A DNA stretch of 13,945 nucleotides, taken from the NCBI GenBank assembly GCA_027317045.1, contig DAHVFI010000037.1, forward strand, positions 1-13,945, given 5' to 3'. How positions within the stretch are numbered: the stretch's first letter is position 1; every line of letters starts with the position of its first letter. The notes below the pieces were generated by a model, which was not told the origin of the DNA, made no database searches, and saw only the letters and a list, made by a program, of their open reading frames with translations. Origin of the DNA: Gammaproteobacteria bacterium (GTDB lineage: Bacteria > Pseudomonadota > Gammaproteobacteria > Natronospirales > REEB76). A program made the position numbers and the translations under genes. Shown here piece by piece: positions 13,250 through 13,945 of the stretch.

Positions 13250-13945
13250 TTAGCGTCGCCCGTCACGCAGATCGCCGCCAATCCGTTCAAGGTAATCACG
13301 GAAATCATCGCCAAGCTCGGTATGCTTCAACCCGCATTCCACGGTGGCTTTCAGATACCCCAGCTTGCTGCCACAGTCATAGCGCACTCCCGCATATTCA
13401 CAGGCATAGACCTTTTCCTGGGTTAGCAGCGCCTGAATGGCGTCGGTGAGCTGGATTTCACCGCCAGCGCCCTTGCTAGTGCTATGCAGCGATTCAAAAA
13501 TGCCGGGCGTGAGCAAATAACGGCCCACTACACCCAACGTGGAAGGCGCCTCGGCAGGCTTGGGTTTTTCCACGATATGTTTGATTCCATACAGACGCTC
13601 GCCGGCCGGTTCCGGGGTAATAATTCCGTAGCGGTCGGTCTCATCACGCGCCACCCGTTCGACGCCGATTACGCTATTGCCGTAACGTTCGTATACATCT
13701 TTCATCTGTAACAGCGGTGAGCGGCCGGTGCTTGCAATCAAATCATCGGCCAGTATCACGTAAAACGGTTCATTTCCCACTACCGGTTCAGCGCATAATA
13801 CGGCATGACCAAGACCCAGGGCCTCCGCCTGCCGGATGTACACACAGGTCACATGCTCCGGCACAATGTCCTGCACCAAGGCAAGTTCATGCTGCCGACC
13901 GCGGAGTGACAGTTCCGTTTCCAGTTCATAGGCACGGTCAAAGTG
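13250..13945 (-). CDS. galU: UTP-glucose-1-phosphate uridylyltransferase, C-terminal part (runs off the window)
   Basis: Makes UDP-glucose from UTP and glucose-1-phosphate for surface glycans and sugar interconversion. The frame is open from the window edge to TAA at 13252-13250, giving 231 residues; full GalU is about 290-300, so roughly the first 60-70 residues with the GxGTR site are outside. Seen: HFDRAYELE at the edge, IRQAEALGLGHAVLCAEPVVG, the metal-binding VILADDLI, VIGVERV, DRYGIITPEP, KHIVEKPKP, VVGRYLLTPGIFE, GEIQLTDAI and YDCGSKLGYLKATVECGL. A TTG at 13879 could be mistaken for a start, but the upstream residues are clearly GalU. It lies upstream of rfbACDB on the same strand and may be in the same transcript. 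Confidence 0.96.
   Translation of the reverse strand, partial: HFDRAYELETELSLRGRQHELALVQDIVPEHVTCVYIRQAEALGLGHAVLCAEPVVGNEPFYVILADDLIASTGRSPLLQMKDVYERYGNSVIGVERVARDETDRYGIITPEPAGERLYGIKHIVEKPKPAEAPSTLGVVGRYLLTPGIFESLHSTSKGAGGEIQLTDAIQALLTQEKVYACEYAGVRYDCGSKLGYLKATVECGLKHTELGDDFRDYLERIGGDLRDGRR

Noticed and set aside
1..13945. CRISPR arrays, insertion sequences, toxin-antitoxin or defence genes
   Set aside because: No regularly spaced repeats, transposase motifs or such gene pairs were found on either strand.

Overview
The window reads as a chromosomal segment of a gammaproteobacterium. The housekeeping proteins resemble their E. coli counterparts closely in length and motifs (ThrRS, UvrB, L20, L35, IF3, PheS/PheT), both tRNA genes encode their CCA ends, and the order thrS-infC-rpmI-rplT-pheS-pheT is the classical one. 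The genus cannot be fixed from the sequence. PheS carries a four-cysteine insert that E. coli lacks, and the rhamnose genes are in an order different from the enteric one, so it is not an enterobacterium.

Left part (1-5192, minus strand, reading right to left): a tRNA-Val(GAC) gene, thrS, infC, rpmI, rplT, pheS and the start of pheT. This is a translation cluster. Three structured RNA segments punctuate it: a terminator-like hairpin between thrS and infC, a structured leader before rpmI where an L20-type autoregulatory site would lie, and a very regular terminator or attenuator hairpin before pheS. infC most likely starts at an AUC codon, which fits the known IF3 feedback on its own unusual start codon.

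Middle (5197-8618): uvrB on the minus strand, divergent from a class I aminotransferase on the plus strand, followed by tRNA-Asn(GTT) with its own promoter.

Right part (8743-13945): a cell-surface polysaccharide region. A family 2 glycosyltransferase, visibly richer in A+T than the genes to its left, points right. It converges on a tightly overlapping operon rfbA-rfbC-rfbD-rfbB, which makes dTDP-L-rhamnose, with a truncated galU (UDP-glucose pyrophosphorylase) upstream at the window edge. Together these supply dTDP-L-rhamnose and UDP-glucose, and the glycosyltransferase is a plausible user of such a sugar. tRNA-Asn marks the border between core genes and this surface-sugar locus.

I found no clear new multi-gene system, mobile element or CRISPR array. 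The best leads are regulatory: the hairpins before infC and pheS, the AUC start of infC, a start-codon hairpin on the glycosyltransferase, and a hydrophobic open frame just past the galU stop codon. No stretch above 300 bases lacks a gene.
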